Shown here piece by piece: positions 25,184 through 36,903 of a stretch of 64,000 bases of DNA. The position numbers were made by a program, and so were the translations under genes. The notes below the pieces were generated by a model, which saw nothing but the letters and a program-made list of their open reading frames with translations, was not told where the DNA came from and ran no database searches. Where the stretch lies: assembly GCF_020541225.1 (NCBI RefSeq), contig NZ_CP045889.1:372001-436000 (forward strand). Reading direction: 5' to 3'. Source of the DNA: Candidatus Steffania adelgidicola. GTDB taxonomy: Bacteria > Pseudomonadota > Gammaproteobacteria > Enterobacterales > Enterobacteriaceae. Position 1 is the stretch's first letter; each line of letters opens with the position of its first letter.

Positions 25184-25216
25184 CATCTTAATAACAGTAA
25201 GACTGTTATTAAGATG
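25184..25216. repeat. Perfect hairpin, 15-bp arms, 3-nt loop
   Basis: CATCTTAATAACAGT (25184-25198) and its exact complement (25202-25216) flank AAG. It lies more than 900 bases from any readable gene or remnant. There is no T run, so it is not an obvious terminator. Confidence 0.85.
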
Positions 25217-26152
25217 AAAAGTTTGCTGCTTGGTTACTATTCGTTAAGGTATTATTAAGATCATGGTTAGGTAACATATAGATAGTTTTTTTTAAATTTT
25301 CATATCTATCTGATCAGAGTAATAGATTAAAATGAGCAATTACATGTAGTGATTGATATTTAGTATTGTTTTCACTCGGCTTTACATTTTCAATACAGAA
25401 GATATGAATGCACTGTTATCTTCCTTTATTGAGGAGTGTTGGTTTATTTGGCATGAATATGAATAATTCCATAATAAATAAATGAATTGATTATTAATGG
25501 GTGATAACATGCCACTGCAGTTTATGATGGACTGGCACATGTTGAAACTTAAGTTATTTTAAAACCAATTATATTACTTTCTAGATCATATGTTCATAAA
25601 CACATTAGGTAAGGATAAGGTCAATTGATATTGACTTCTTTTTCCTTCATTTTCTCAATAAAGCCTCAACGATTTTCTGATTAAATTCAATAAAATGTGC
25701 TTTGTTTCTTTTTTTAAAATAGATTGTGTATCGCTTAAAAGTACCGGAAAAGATATTTTTACTAACACTGAGGTAATAAACAGACATGACATATTTACAC
25801 TATTTTATAGCACTTCATTATTTTTATCCGCTTTTAAAACATAGATAAAATATAGTCAAGATTTATAATAAGAAATATTGTGGGTTAATTTATGTTAATT
25901 AACGTTTATCAATAATTGAATAGAGTTTTTTATAAAATTCGTACAGTAATGAAATATTGATTTCAAGTAATAATTACAAATCAAGTCTAAACTGGCTACT
26001 CAGAATGGCCAATACTTTTTTGTTTTCGGTTTATAAAGTTTTTTAAAACACCTTGGTTTATGCATGATGATAAGAGATCAATGAAATGAAGTTGGTAACA
26101 GGGATTGAGAAATATTTGTGACGATGAGGTTTACTATAGAAGGTATTTTTTA

Positions 26153-27365
26153 TAAAAGCAGTTTAAAATTACGCTTGCCTGGAAAATTCTTATTATTTTG
26201 ATATTCAGCATTTTGCTTGGAGTGGTATTTCATAACCAGGGAAAAGTAGGTGATTGGGTAATTTTCAATATTCTTTCCCCTGTTAGGGATGTTTTTATCC
26301 AGATAATCAAAATGATCGTGGTTACTATTGTGGTGCCAACTTTGGTTGTCGGGATTGCCGATATTGGCGATGATAAAAGGTTTAAAAGTATCTGATGTAA
26401 AGTTATCGTATATGTCGAGACAATCACGATTCTTGTAATCCATCTGGAGATGGATTGGATATATCCACGTTGATGGGAGTGGATATATCTAAATACGAAC
26501 AAACTATTGTTGTAAGGCAATCTGGCGTTTATTTTCTGGTGAAAATAATTTCCTCCTCGGATTCCAGAGGAGCTTTTAGCTTTAATAGCCTTGGGAGGAT
26601 ATGTTACTAATTGTTTTCTTTTCTGTCTTATTTAGGATTGATTTAGCTGCATTACTGATAAATACCAGAGAGCCTCTTCTGTATTTGTTCTATTGTAATA
26701 GCCGAAACGATGTTTAAAGTCATGTAAATGGTCATGGGATATTCCCCAGTGGGGTTTTTCAGTAATTTCAGTCACTGTAGCGACCTTTGGTATGACTTCA
26801 CTCTAAACTAGCAAAATTAGTTTTTCTAGTTTAGAGTGCTATTATTTGTTGTGCTAGTTGTCCTGCGAGCTGTAGCTCGGCTTTGTCGCCTTAGGATTTT
26901 GACGTTAATCTAAATTTTAAAAAAGGGGTTATTTCTGGCTTTTTTTGTTGCTAGTTTATAAAGTGTATTATCGAAAAAAATAGAGGAATATAATGTACCG
27001 GCAGCCATTAGGCGCTTCGTGGTGCCGATCGGTTATTCATATCACTTAGATGGTTCGGCGTTATATCAAAGTGTTACCGTTATTTTCATCGCTCAACTTT
27101 ACGGAATTGAGTGATCTCTCGATCCGCAGATAGTGTGAGTGTTGATTTTAATGGTTTTACTTCTAAAGGGATTACGGGCGTACCTGGTGTCTCCTTTGTG
27201 GCAATGTTAGCGAGGTTGGATAGTGTGGCATCTTACTAGAAAGAGTAGCGTTGATCGAATGTTATCCGGAATGTCTTGATATTGCTAGTCATCGAAAAAT
27301 GGGAAATCAGTATGATATCGTGCAGGAGCGAGAATGTGCGAAAGCAATATTGATGACTAGGGATT
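26153..27365 (+). pseudogene. gltP: gltP pseudogene (glutamate/aspartate-proton symporter)
   Basis: A nearly full-length decayed copy of the GltP transporter can be followed across the region. KITLAWKIL and the SPVRDVFIQIIKMIVV stretch open it. A stop at about 26393 replaces a Gly, and the same frame continues CKVIVYVETITILVI. Then come GVDISKYEQTI (about 26475), AALLINTREPL (about 26650), ETMFKVM-MVMGYSPVGFF (about 26705), LLFVVLVVLRAVARLCRL (about 26840), [19 protein letters not shown] (about 27020) and LKGITGVPGVSFVAMLA (about 27160). The codon where ATG is expected reads TAA (26153). Several stops and frameshifts make it non-functional. Confidence 0.92.
26799..26838. repeat. Perfect 13-bp inverted repeat inside dead gltP
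   Basis: CACTCTAAACTAG (26799-26811) and its complement (26826-26838) with a 14-nt spacer. It falls where GltP has the SLWPLAKLVLLVHF segment, so the inverted repeat formed within former coding sequence. Confidence 0.85.
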
Positions 27366-28817
27366 GATTTTGTATTTTATAGAAAAATAAATGAATAATT
27401 TAAAAGTTAGAGTTCTGTTTAAAGAAACAGAAACCCCATAGTGGGTTATTTTTCTTGATTGAGGAAAGTTTCAATCTATAAAAATAGCTCGATTTCTCAA
27501 TGTAAATCTGTTAGAAACACTGTTGATCTAGTAAAAATTATCATGATCTATGATCATCTATCTATTTTAGATATGCATTCAGTAACCTTAATTCGAAATA
27601 GTAAAGTTCGCACTCAGTTACTGTTAGTAAACCTCGTTATATTATTTGAGATCTTTTTTAATTTTAGATTGGTTAATCTATTGCTTAGGTGTAGTTAAAG
27701 ATTGTAGATGTGTTAAGTAAAAACGTATCTGATATGGACCTAGAGTCCATATAAAATGGTTGTAGTATAGATGGATATGCTTTGTATAAACCAGTAATTA
27801 AAAGAAAGTGAAGTACTATGCTTGACTTTAAAATTTTCATGTAAACGACGGAAAATATAATATTTTAGTGTTTTTGCTATTGATTTAGTATTTTTTTATT
27901 TTATTTTTTTGTACATCTCCTATTTCTTGTTTCAGGGATCATAAGAGTCGCTTATTTTTAGAGAACCACAAGATGATTTACTCAATCTATATTACTGGGT
28001 ACTTATAAAACATGAAATCTTAATTATTAATATCACTATATTGCCATGAATCATAAATAGTTAATTCAAATCACGCGGAATTTTATTCCAAAAAAAACAT
28101 GAAGACTTGTGGCTTCTAACTGCTCTTTAAGTTTAAACGGGATCGTTGTCTAGTTATATAGAGATGTATTATTATGATGTGTTGTGCTCAAGTGTATCAC
28201 TTTCTAAGTATCTAGCTTCTTTTAAAATAAGGTGCTAAGCATATTAGATAATGAACCTAAATCGAATTATGAATATTTAAAAATAAGAAAGCATTTCGAG
28301 GTGATTAAAATTTAACAATATTTAACATACTTCTTCGATATATAATATAAGCAAAGAATCTTGTCTTAGAAGGCGTGAGGTGGTCAGGCAAAAATGGAAT
28401 GCAAATATACATCTTTAAATGTATAATAGATATTATTGCCATAATAGACTATAGCAAACTGGATAAAAATCTTGTCAATAACAGTATTGGGTAGCAAAGT
28501 ATTCATTCCAGTCTAATAATCCAGGCTGTTATTAATGAAAAATATAAGAAAGCGCTGCAGCTTGTTTAAGTTGTGTTTCACTTAACAGATGAACGTTGGA
28601 AATTCAGCGTTAAAAACATTAATAAAGTCACGGACTGGCCGTTTAACGTAGTAAAAATATTACCATACAATTTGATATTGTGGAATAATGGCTACACTCT
28701 ATTTTTCATGGAGTGTTTATATCCATTAATATTTATTCACATAATCAGCAGTATCTTGACGCGATATGTTAGATATATTTTAAAGGAACCACTTTAATAC
28801 AACATGGAGAAATTATT
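27366..28817. other. Decayed spacer before sodA
   Basis: About 1.45 kb. Frames at 27459-27698 and 28573-28797 (plus) lack good ribosome sites and family resemblance, so I do not call them genes. The last 100 bases presumably hold the sodA promoter. I could not identify Fur or SoxS sites. Confidence 0.6.
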
Positions 28818-29435
28818 GTGACTTTTATGCTACCAGCTCTGTCTTATGCCTATGATGCTTTAGAACCATATTTCGATAAAGAAACCATGGAAATTCATCA
28901 TGCTAAACACCATCAAACTTATATCAACAATACCAACGATACTTTGAAAAGCTTGCCAGTATTTGCGAATCTTCCAGTTGAAGATCTTATTCAAAAACTA
29001 GACCAGGTTCCTTTAGATAAAAAAAACATAGTGCGTAACAACGCTGGTGGTCATGCGAATCATAGTTTCTTTTGGAAAATTTTAAAACAAGGTACTGTCC
29101 TTCAAGGTGAATTAAAAAATGCTATTGAGCGTGATTTTGGCAGTGTTGACACTTTCAAAGTGGTGTTTGAGAAAGCTGCTGCGACTCATTTCGGTTCCGG
29201 TTGGGTATGGCTTGTAAAAAAAGATGAGATATTAGCTGTAGTATCTACCGTTAACCAGGATAGCCCCTTAATGGGAAAAGCAATATCTGGAACTTCTGGC
29301 TACCCAATTCTAGGGTTAGATATTTGGGAGCATGCTTATTATCTGAAATATCAGAACCGACGCTTAGACTACATTAAATCATTTTGGAATGTAGTAAACT
29401 GGGATGAAGCCGCTTCACGTTTTATCTATACCTAA
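28818..29435 (+). CDS. sodA: Superoxide dismutase (Mn)
   Basis: Dismutates superoxide in the cytosol. It has 205 aa (E. coli 206). Metal ligands are in [22 protein letters not shown] and [16 protein letters not shown]. The NQDSPLMG stretch supplies the Gln typical of manganese enzymes rather than the iron type SodB. The start is GTG at 28818 ([13 protein letters not shown], aligned with MSYTLPSLPYAYD), with GGAG eight bases before it. An in-frame ATG three codons later would truncate the conserved start. A small terminator follows. It stands alone, next to a dead cpxRA locus that is also near sodA in E. coli. Confidence 0.98.
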   Translation: MTFMLPALSYAYDALEPYFDKETMEIHHAKHHQTYINNTNDTLKSLPVFANLPVEDLIQKLDQVPLDKKNIVRNNAGGHANHSFFWKILKQGTVLQGELKNAIERDFGSVDTFKVVFEKAAATHFGSGWVWLVKKDEILAVVSTVNQDSPLMGKAISGTSGYPILGLDIWEHAYYLKYQNRRLDYIKSFWNVVNWDEAASRFIYT

Positions 29436-30576
29436 GAGCAGCAGGGCTTATCTCTGCAAGATGCCTGAGTATCGAGATAATCCCTCTATAATTAGAGGGG
29501 GTTGTTTTCTCATTTTAAGAAACGTTAAAAACGGGAGATTCCATTATCTACCAGATAGGCATCGCACTCTTTAATTAAATGAGAAGCTTGAATAGCTTAG
29601 CAATTTCTTATAGATCCTATTGTAGAGTAAAATAAATCGCTCCGGTGTGAACTTATATGCTTGATCAAGATGATGAAAATAGTTTTAAAGCACATATTTT
29701 ATACCTTTCATCTTTAAGTTAACCATGAAAGTTATATATAAAGTGATATCGACTGGAACATTAATCACTCGGCGGAGTGCGTGCTCAGCTCAAAAAGAGC
29801 GTATTGATGTATGGCATTGATAAAGTCTGGGTGAAGGATTAGCAATCCTTTGTAAATTTTGACTGTAGTACTTATGTAACTAAATTACATTTTTATAGAA
29901 AAAAGAGTATTATGAAGTTTTAAATACCATCTCTAAAAGGTACTTTACATTTACCTACAAATGACCCCGCATAGCGTTTTAAAACATTGAAAGTTAATTC
30001 TTTGCCAATGGATGTACTAGATACTAACATGTCTAAAGAGCTAGCAATAGACTTAAGATTATTATCACTATGATGTTTAAAGCTTTTTAGAAATCCTCCG
30101 CCAAGATCCTATAAGATTTAGAGAAATGTAGATATAGATTCATGAGGTATATAAAGCAATAACGCTCTGATTTTTACACGCTTCCTATTCTGGAATAGTA
30201 GGGTGAGCGATGATCATGTTTTTTCTATAGATCTTGTATCTTTTATGGAAAAGATTAAGTGAAAAGAGTTGATATTATAGTGTAATCAAACGTTGAGTAC
30301 ACCATTGGAAAAAGTACACAATTTTAAATATAGATTGAGGCGTAGCAATGTTATAAGAGTCGGCGACTTATTTAGTAAGTAAAAATAAATTCTTTAAATA
30401 GAAGGAGACCCATCTATTTTATAGATATATAAATGTTTTATAGAAAAAAGATTTTTATCACAACTATGAATAGAAAATGTTTTCTCTAGGGTACCTCCTG
30501 TCCTATAATATTAAAAATTGGTAAGGTTCCCTGTCCGTCGAGATAAAATCTCATCCATGACCAGTACTGTTTTGTA
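29436..30576. other. Spacer between sodA and the cpxA remnant
   Basis: About 1.1 kb. In E. coli kdgT and yiiM lie here; neither is readable. Apart from the sodA terminator I see nothing. Confidence 0.6.
29482..29499 (+). terminator. sodA terminator
   Basis: CCCTCTA / TAGAGGG stem with a 4-nt TAAT loop, followed by GGTTGTTTTCTC, 47 bases after the sodA stop. A conventional intrinsic terminator of modest strength. Confidence 0.65.
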
Positions 30577-31932
30577 CTAAAGTAATCGAGGAAATCAGAT
30601 AATCAGCCGTAGTCCCGCCAAGCGGACTATTCTTGGTTCTTATTGATCCTAGGTTGCGGAATTCTTGTACTTTCGATAATCGATAGTCTCAGCCCACTTC
30701 CGCTAAACTTAGGAAGTGTAATGATCGCAATTTTTTGTAGGTCTCTGGATAGAGACCGGAACCATCATCGTCTATAGCGGTGGTAATTCTATTATGATCA
30801 GTACTAAACATTATAATTATCTGATGATTTGAATAAGTTAGGGTATTTTGAGTGGTATTTTCTAGGGCGCTGTTCAGCGCGGTAGCGTTATCTAATAGCG
30901 TTAAGTTGTTTGGTAGCGAGGCAACCTCTAGAATTTTTCTTGTTTGTTCTACTTCAAATTGGAGATTATTAAGTACCTCTAACCCTAAATCGTTAGCTCG
31001 GTAGATTTCTTCCGATAGTATATCTTTATGATGATTTTAAGATAGAACTAGTAAACCCTTAATCATTCTATTAATCCGCTGTAATTCCGTTTCAATACGC
31101 GCAAGTTTACATTCTTCACCATGCCGATGTCTCATATCAGTGCAGTAGCCAACTGCAATTGGGTAAGAGGTGTACGGAGTTCATAAGAAATATCGGAAAG
31201 AAAATGTTGCTGAGTTGTTATCATTTTCACTATTACACTGACCATCTAATTGAAACTGACACCGGTAGATTAAAATTCTTGAGGTCTTGTGTTAATTTTA
31301 GAATGCTGTTGAATATTTCCAGACGCCACTTCATTGCAGTTTATTATAGTTTTCAAGCTGGTTTAGCTAGGCTCGAGATTTCCTATCATGGAAGAAGAAT
31401 ACTAAGAAGTATGACGACGATAAATAATAGTATCGAGCGATTATTGTATGGTAGGTTGATAAAATCCGATTGAATACCCTCAATTGGATGGATTGGGTAA
31501 ACCGGATAATTCTTCACGCTGTCTGGAATTATCAAGGGGCCTACTAGTTTTGAGCGCCATATCGTTTTTTCTGAAGATGGCAAGCAGTATTATTTAATTG
31601 GCCAATAAAAATATAGATGATTTTCATTTTGTTTTATTGGGTGCTGATATCCTACCCTTTCTTGGTGACTAAAATTACATGCTAGACGGGGAAAACGAGT
31701 TTATCAATAGCTACAAATAGCCGCTGCCACCACATTAAATCATCATCTGACAAAGTCATTAACTCTGCTTATGTATGCTGTTGTACAAGCATACCTTGAG
31801 ACTGCTCACCATTAATCAACTTTGTTGTTTTCCACTAGAGTTTAGTGTAGCGACCAGAAGTAGTAACAGGAGCACTGTTACTAGAGTTAACCATAAGGCA
31901 ATAAAAATATATAAAGATAATCTATTAACCAT
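30577..31932 (-). pseudogene. cpxA: cpxA pseudogene (envelope-stress sensor kinase)
   Basis: The decayed copy is almost the E. coli length (1356 against 1374 bases). The N-terminus reads MVNRLSLYIFIALWLTLVTV, then soon hits a stop. The periplasmic part includes LVGPLIIPDSVKNYP and SDFINL (31386-31583). The H-box near 31170 reads LSDISYELRTPLTQLQL, with Tyr in place of the phosphorylated His. MRHRHGEECKLARIETELQR leads into a stop after GLLVLS. The ATP-binding part is traceable through NSALENTTQN to IDDDGSGL. It ends KNSPLGG and GLRLII-stop-F. Multiple stops and the lost His make it inactive. Confidence 0.93.
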
Positions 31933-32517
31933 TAGATGGATACCATGAAATAACTTTGTCCCCACAATATTTTAAACTATGGATGCCCATTTTTGCCTTT
32001 CGGCAACCTATGCCGCATACTCGAAATATACATATCTACAGCCCGATAGAATGGCGTTGATTTTTTCCAAGTAAGACTATCTATGGATTAAATATTCACG
32101 CGATAGAACCTGACCTATATACTGTGCTTGCACATATAGCAAAGCAAACTCAGTAGGAGTAAATTTAAGAGGAGAGTTGTGTCAGCATGACTCATGCTAA
32201 CCTAGTTTTTGGCGTAGGAAATCTGCTTCAAGCACTGGCGTCTTCAACTTACTATGCTGTTGTTGCCCCACCACTATGCACGACGTAACACTGCTCGAAT
32301 ATTTGTTATTAATCACGATCGTTCTAGGGTTGAGGTAAATAATAATCCGTCCCTAACTCGAGGGATAATGAGATATAATAACATTAAAATCAATAAGTTA
32401 TTATAACTGTTTTATGGGTTTTGCTCATTCCCCATCATGTGCGATTTAGATAGAGAACCCTTCTAGATCTAATAATTCCGTTAATAATGACGTTAATCAG
32501 TGAGTAGTATTAAACAT
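31932..32517 (-). pseudogene. cpxR: cpxR pseudogene (response regulator)
   Basis: Lies directly before cpxA, with the TAATG stop-start overlap of the ancestral operon still present. Readable blocks on the minus strand are TSLLTELLDLEGF (about 32480), IAHDGE (about 32430), LELGTDYYLPQP (about 32350), a FTPTEFALLYVQAQYIGQVLSREYL block (about 32150, C-terminal DNA-binding domain) and FMVSI at the end. The receiver-domain part around the phosphorylated Asp is largely gone, and the whole is about 115 bases shorter than the 699-base E. coli gene. Frameshifts and stops are frequent. Confidence 0.9.
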
Positions 32518-34160
32518 AAGGATTATATTCATTTTATGTATTTTGTTTTACCTGAAATAGGGTAACTGTCAATATTATTTTCGATTTTGTTAACGACTGA
32601 AGTCGAAGACTCCTCTGTTTTGGAATTAATTATACTAAGTTTTTTATGTTAATTTCTTATCTGTTGTACCTATTAGATTTAGAAACTATTTCTAAGTTCT
32701 TTTATGGGTCTATATCATCCGATTGAGCAAGAACTACCTTTATCTGGATAAAGCTAACTTATCATCAGATAGTCGATGTAATTCTAACGATTTTTTTATT
32801 GTGCTAATGAATAAATTTATATTTTTTCCTTATCTAAGGTAGAAAAATTTGTTTAAATCACCAAAAAAAATGTATTTCAGCGTGCTTACATGGTGTTTCG
32901 AGATAGGCTGTATTCTTGTGAATCTAAGATTGACTTTAAGTAGGGTTGTTTTTAGCTTGGCAAGGAGCACGCTTAGCCCTCATATTGTAATTAGTATATC
33001 TATGACACGTATATGGAATGCGAATCAGTTTCTAGCAGCGTTTACTGAGTACTTTTGAGTTTAATAAAGTATTAATCCATGATTCATTTTCAATGTCATC
33101 TGTTTTTTCATCTTTACATACCTTATCTTTTTGATGGAAGTTAGACTATGTACAGGAAGTGTGAGATTTAATATAAGTATATTGTACGATGAGAACTACA
33201 TTGATTTTTCATTGTGTAGGAAGATTTGATCTTGTCTACTAAAGGCGATTAGCAGTCTATAAACTAGAGTGGATTAACTTGTTTGAATATTTGCCATGGT
33301 GTTATTTTATTTTCAATAATTTTTTTTTGATAACTAATCAAAGTACAATCTAAGATAGCGACTAATAGGTGAAGTTTAATGGAAGAATAATAGACTCGTA
33401 TTAACAACTAGTTTCTCGAGAGCCAGTATGTGTTTTGTCAAATAATGGCAACATGGAGTAACTTACAGTTTTACGTCGTTTTCTTTTTCGTTTTTTTTGA
33501 TCTACGGATTTTTAGTACTATTCCAATAGTAAAAGTTTTAATAAAATTCGCTATGCGACTATAAAATCGTTGAAATATGGTCTTAATCCTCGCATTAACC
33601 AGAAAATTAAGATGTTAACTGTTAGTTAAGACATTTAATCAACATGTATGATGACATTTATCAGAGTAGGTATAGATTGTATTTCCCTGTTTATTTTATT
33701 AATATCACCTATTAGTCTTCTATAGAAGACTCTCTCCATTAAGGAATAGAAGAGACTGAAAACTATCATGATGATGTATCACTATATGAGAATTATATGC
33801 ACGCTATAAAATCAAAGCGCAACTTTAAGACATCGATGAATCTGTATTCACGTTAGCATTCACATAATACCAGTTGTTTAATCTTATATATATAGTATAT
33901 ATACCGGAAGGTATTTTAGAATAATTTAATGATTTTAATTAATAGGTAGAAAATATTATCTATCTGTATATCTGCTACTATCAGCATATATTTCTTCAAT
34001 GCGTTGTAGCGATGCAAACATTCATCCCACTCTTGCAAAGATAGGTATATAGATAAATTTAAATTTTCGAAAAAATATTATTCTATCTTTTTTTTATAGA
34101 TAACGTACTGTCATTGCGACGTTTGAGCTGTCCTTAAGTTTTAGACCTCAGGAGAGAAAA
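32518..34160. other. Decayed spacer before nadE
   Basis: About 1.6 kb. cpxP, fieF and pfkA, found beyond cpxR in E. coli, could not be read. A 69-codon frame at 32849-33058 (plus) is not recognisable. An 18-bp perfect palindrome lies at 33714-33731. Confidence 0.6.
33714..33731. repeat. 18-bp perfect palindrome
   Basis: AGTCTTCTATAGAAGACT, its own complement, in spacer about 430 bases before nadE. It could be an operator-like site or chance. Confidence 0.6.
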
Positions 34161-34985
34161 ATGACAATACAGCAGGAGATTATAGCGGCGCTTCATGTAA
34201 AACCAACCATTGATCCGGCGGTTGAATTTCGAGTAAGCGTAAATTTTCTTAAATCTTACCTAAAAAAGCATACCTTTATACGATCTCTCGTGCTTGGTAT
34301 TAGCGGCGGTCAGGATTCTACGCTCACAGGCAAGATTTCTCAGCAGGCCATCACGGAGCTCCGGCAGGAAATAGGGGTAAGTAATTATGCATTTATTGCT
34401 GTTCGTCTACCCTATGGTGAACAGAAAGATGAAGTTGATTGTCGGGACGTAATTACGTTTATTAACCCTGACCGTACAGTCAGGGTTAATATTAAAAATG
34501 CTATTGAGGCTAGCGAGGTTACCTTACGACAAACAGGCATTATATTAAGTGATTATATAAAAGGTAATGAAAAAGCGCGTGAACGCATGAAAGTACAATA
34601 CAGCATTGCCGCAATAACCTCGGGACTAGTGGTGGGTACTGACCACGCAGCAGAGGCGGTAACCGGTTTTTTCACTAAATACGGAGATGGTGCTACTGAT
34701 ATTAATCCTATTTTTCGTTTAAATAAACGGCAAGGGCGTGCTATATTGCAATATCTTGGCTGTCCTCAGCATCTTTATCAAAAAACGCCGACAGCTGATC
34801 TAGAAGAAGAACATGCTTTGTTACCAGATGAAACAGTTTTGGGTGTTACTTACGAAATGATTGATGACTATTTAGAGGGTAAAATTATTGAATCTGCCTC
34901 ATCTGATATTATTGAAAAATGGTATGAGAAGACCAAGCATAAACGTTATCTACCAGTGACGGTATTTGATGATTTCTGGAAATAA
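34161..34985 (+). CDS. nadE: NH3-dependent NAD synthetase
   Basis: Amidates deamido-NAD to NAD, the last step of NAD synthesis. It has 274 aa (E. coli 275). The PP-loop SGGQDST is intact near residue 46, with [52 protein letters not shown] and the ending TVFDDFWK. A strong AGGAG ribosome site precedes the ATG. It is monocistronic. The coding sequence contains a perfect 13-bp inverted repeat (34460-34491) in the [11 protein letters not shown] segment. Confidence 0.98.
   Translation: MTIQQEIIAALHVKPTIDPAVEFRVSVNFLKSYLKKHTFIRSLVLGISGGQDSTLTGKISQQAITELRQEIGVSNYAFIAVRLPYGEQKDEVDCRDVITFINPDRTVRVNIKNAIEASEVTLRQTGIILSDYIKGNEKARERMKVQYSIAAITSGLVVGTDHAAEAVTGFFTKYGDGATDINPIFRLNKRQGRAILQYLGCPQHLYQKTPTADLEEEHALLPDETVLGVTYEMIDDYLEGKIIESASSDIIEKWYEKTKHKRYLPVTVFDDFWK
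34460..34491. repeat. Perfect 13-bp inverted repeat within nadE
   Basis: TATTAACCCTGAC (34460-34472) and its exact complement (34479-34491) flank CGTACA. It encodes the stretch where E. coli has QPDRVLTVN; the changed residues lie in the arms. Confidence 0.85.
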
Positions 34986-36903
34986 TCTTCATCCCATGAT
35001 AGTCAATAGCGTACTTTTTCTCTGGTATTGTACAAGTAACAGAGCATGTATCATTTTATAGAGTAGTTGCATCGATGATGAAAAACGCTAAAAATCATCA
35101 GTTGCATTTTAAATAAGAGGTATATGGATATCCTGTTTCGGGAGGTGGTGCATGGTTTATTGTAGATAAATTTATATTGAATTTTATATCCATTTTTTCT
35201 AGATAGTCATCGTTTTTTAGTTGCTAAGATTAATTGAGAGAATACCCAATAGTGTAGTCAAATACATTATAATAATCTATTATGTTAGAATGAAAAGAGT
35301 TTTTTAGCATATCTTTAATTCATTTATTAAGTTAGTGGATAATATCCTTGGTTTTCAGATAATGTATCTGTACTCAGACAGTGCTTGATATAAGGTTATA
35401 TATATAATTTAGTTTTCCATAGTAGCATATTTTTACCGCTAAAAGATACAGTTTATAACTTGCTATCTATGGGATTTTTAGTATCCGATAGATAGGCATT
35501 GCGAGATGAGATGGTATAAATCGCTCAATATTTTTTATATTAAAGCTAGTTTTATTGTATGAAGACAGATAAAAAACTACCGAGTTTTATGATATGTTCT
35601 AATGATAAGGTAGTTTTATAAGCTCACATTAGGTATGTATAAAATTGTACTTGATATACTCAAGTATGTCAGTAGGGGAGAAGATGTTTCATTACGTCTA
35701 TATTTTTCTAATTTAGAAAGATATGTCCTGTATGAATTAGGGCGGGAGCAATGAAGGTTAACATGATAACATAGAGATTAAATATTTAAGCAAAAACTTT
35801 ATTTAGTACGTCATATTATTTTTAGTTAGGGATATCACAATCATATATGGACAAATTAATTTTCTTTGTACTTGATAGATTGGATGGTTCCCCTGAAAAG
35901 TTTTTGAGAACATGATGGGTATTTATTCAACAGTTGTAAAATGCAACTAGATTTAGTCTTGAGATAGGTGAAAATAATTTCAACAATTTTATTATTTTTA
36001 GGATAAACATAGGTAGTGTACTTCAATCCTTTCAATATTCTCTTCCAATAATTTTAATTATCTCACCCCTCAGCAATTTTCTATTTATTAGGAGTGCTTA
36101 CCTATTGATTAGAGAGTAATCGTAAAGGCGTCGATATCGCCATGTGTTAGGTGGCGGTGATTTTCTATAATTTCCGTTAGATAAGGCATATAAGATCTTA
36201 AAAATACCAATGTAAATTAATTAATTAGATATAATTAAGTTGATGCGCTTGAGTCATGCTGGGAGCTTTTCGTGTGATCTACCTTATTTTATATAAACCT
36301 ACTATTTACTATCAACTTCATTAACATCCGACAGGATATAGTTATAGGCATTAAACTCTCCACGAGGTTTTATGAAGAAGACAAAGTGTTTTAAACATAT
36401 AATTCTAAGTCTTTTATAAAGATAGAAGTATTTTTATCATTTTAAATAATATGATGTCTTAGAATTAATAGATGATCAGTTTAGATAGGGCATATTGTTA
36501 ATTTAGAGTGAATATGGTCTTATAATTGATCTAATATCTGGTTTTGATTTTAGAGTATTGATTGCCTAGTTATGAAGATAAATTATCATGACATTTTATC
36601 CTTCATTATATTACTAAAGTAGTCATCTGCTTATAAAGTAGATGTCCTTCTGAGAGTGCTTTTAAGTATATTAGATTGTATGGTTAAGTCAGTTCAATAA
36701 AATCATCTTTAAATCTAGAAGATCATACTAAAAACCGTTTTAAATGTAAAAATGTCTTACATTAAGCAAAAACAATACACTTAGCAGATAGAATCCTGTG
36801 CCTTAGATTTACATGATTATTCTTAAATATCTTATTCATACAGGCATCTATTATAAAACGGTAAAAAAGATATAAAAATCGTATTCAATTCTATCGATAT
36901 AAA
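34986..36903. other. Decayed spacer between nadE and ugd
   Basis: A spacer of 1.9 kb, strongly AT-rich, with no readable remnant on either strand and no clear terminator for either flanking gene. The flanking genes converge on it. Confidence 0.6.

Larger units (their letters stand above)
23141..26152. other. Long decayed spacer upstream of potF
   Basis: A 3-kb AT-rich stretch with no intact gene. rimK and ybjN, the E. coli neighbours upstream of potF, could not be read. It contains a TTATTC tandem repeat (24824-24853) and a 15-bp perfect hairpin (25184-25216). The region before potF must hold its promoter, but I could not assign boxes. Confidence 0.6.

Noticed and set aside
28573-28797. 74-codon frame just upstream of sodA
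   Set aside because: Start lacks a ribosome site and no family is recognised; more likely spacer containing the sodA promoter.
31159-31473. 104-codon plus-strand frame
   Set aside because: It lies opposite the cpxA pseudogene; the minus strand carries the real homology.
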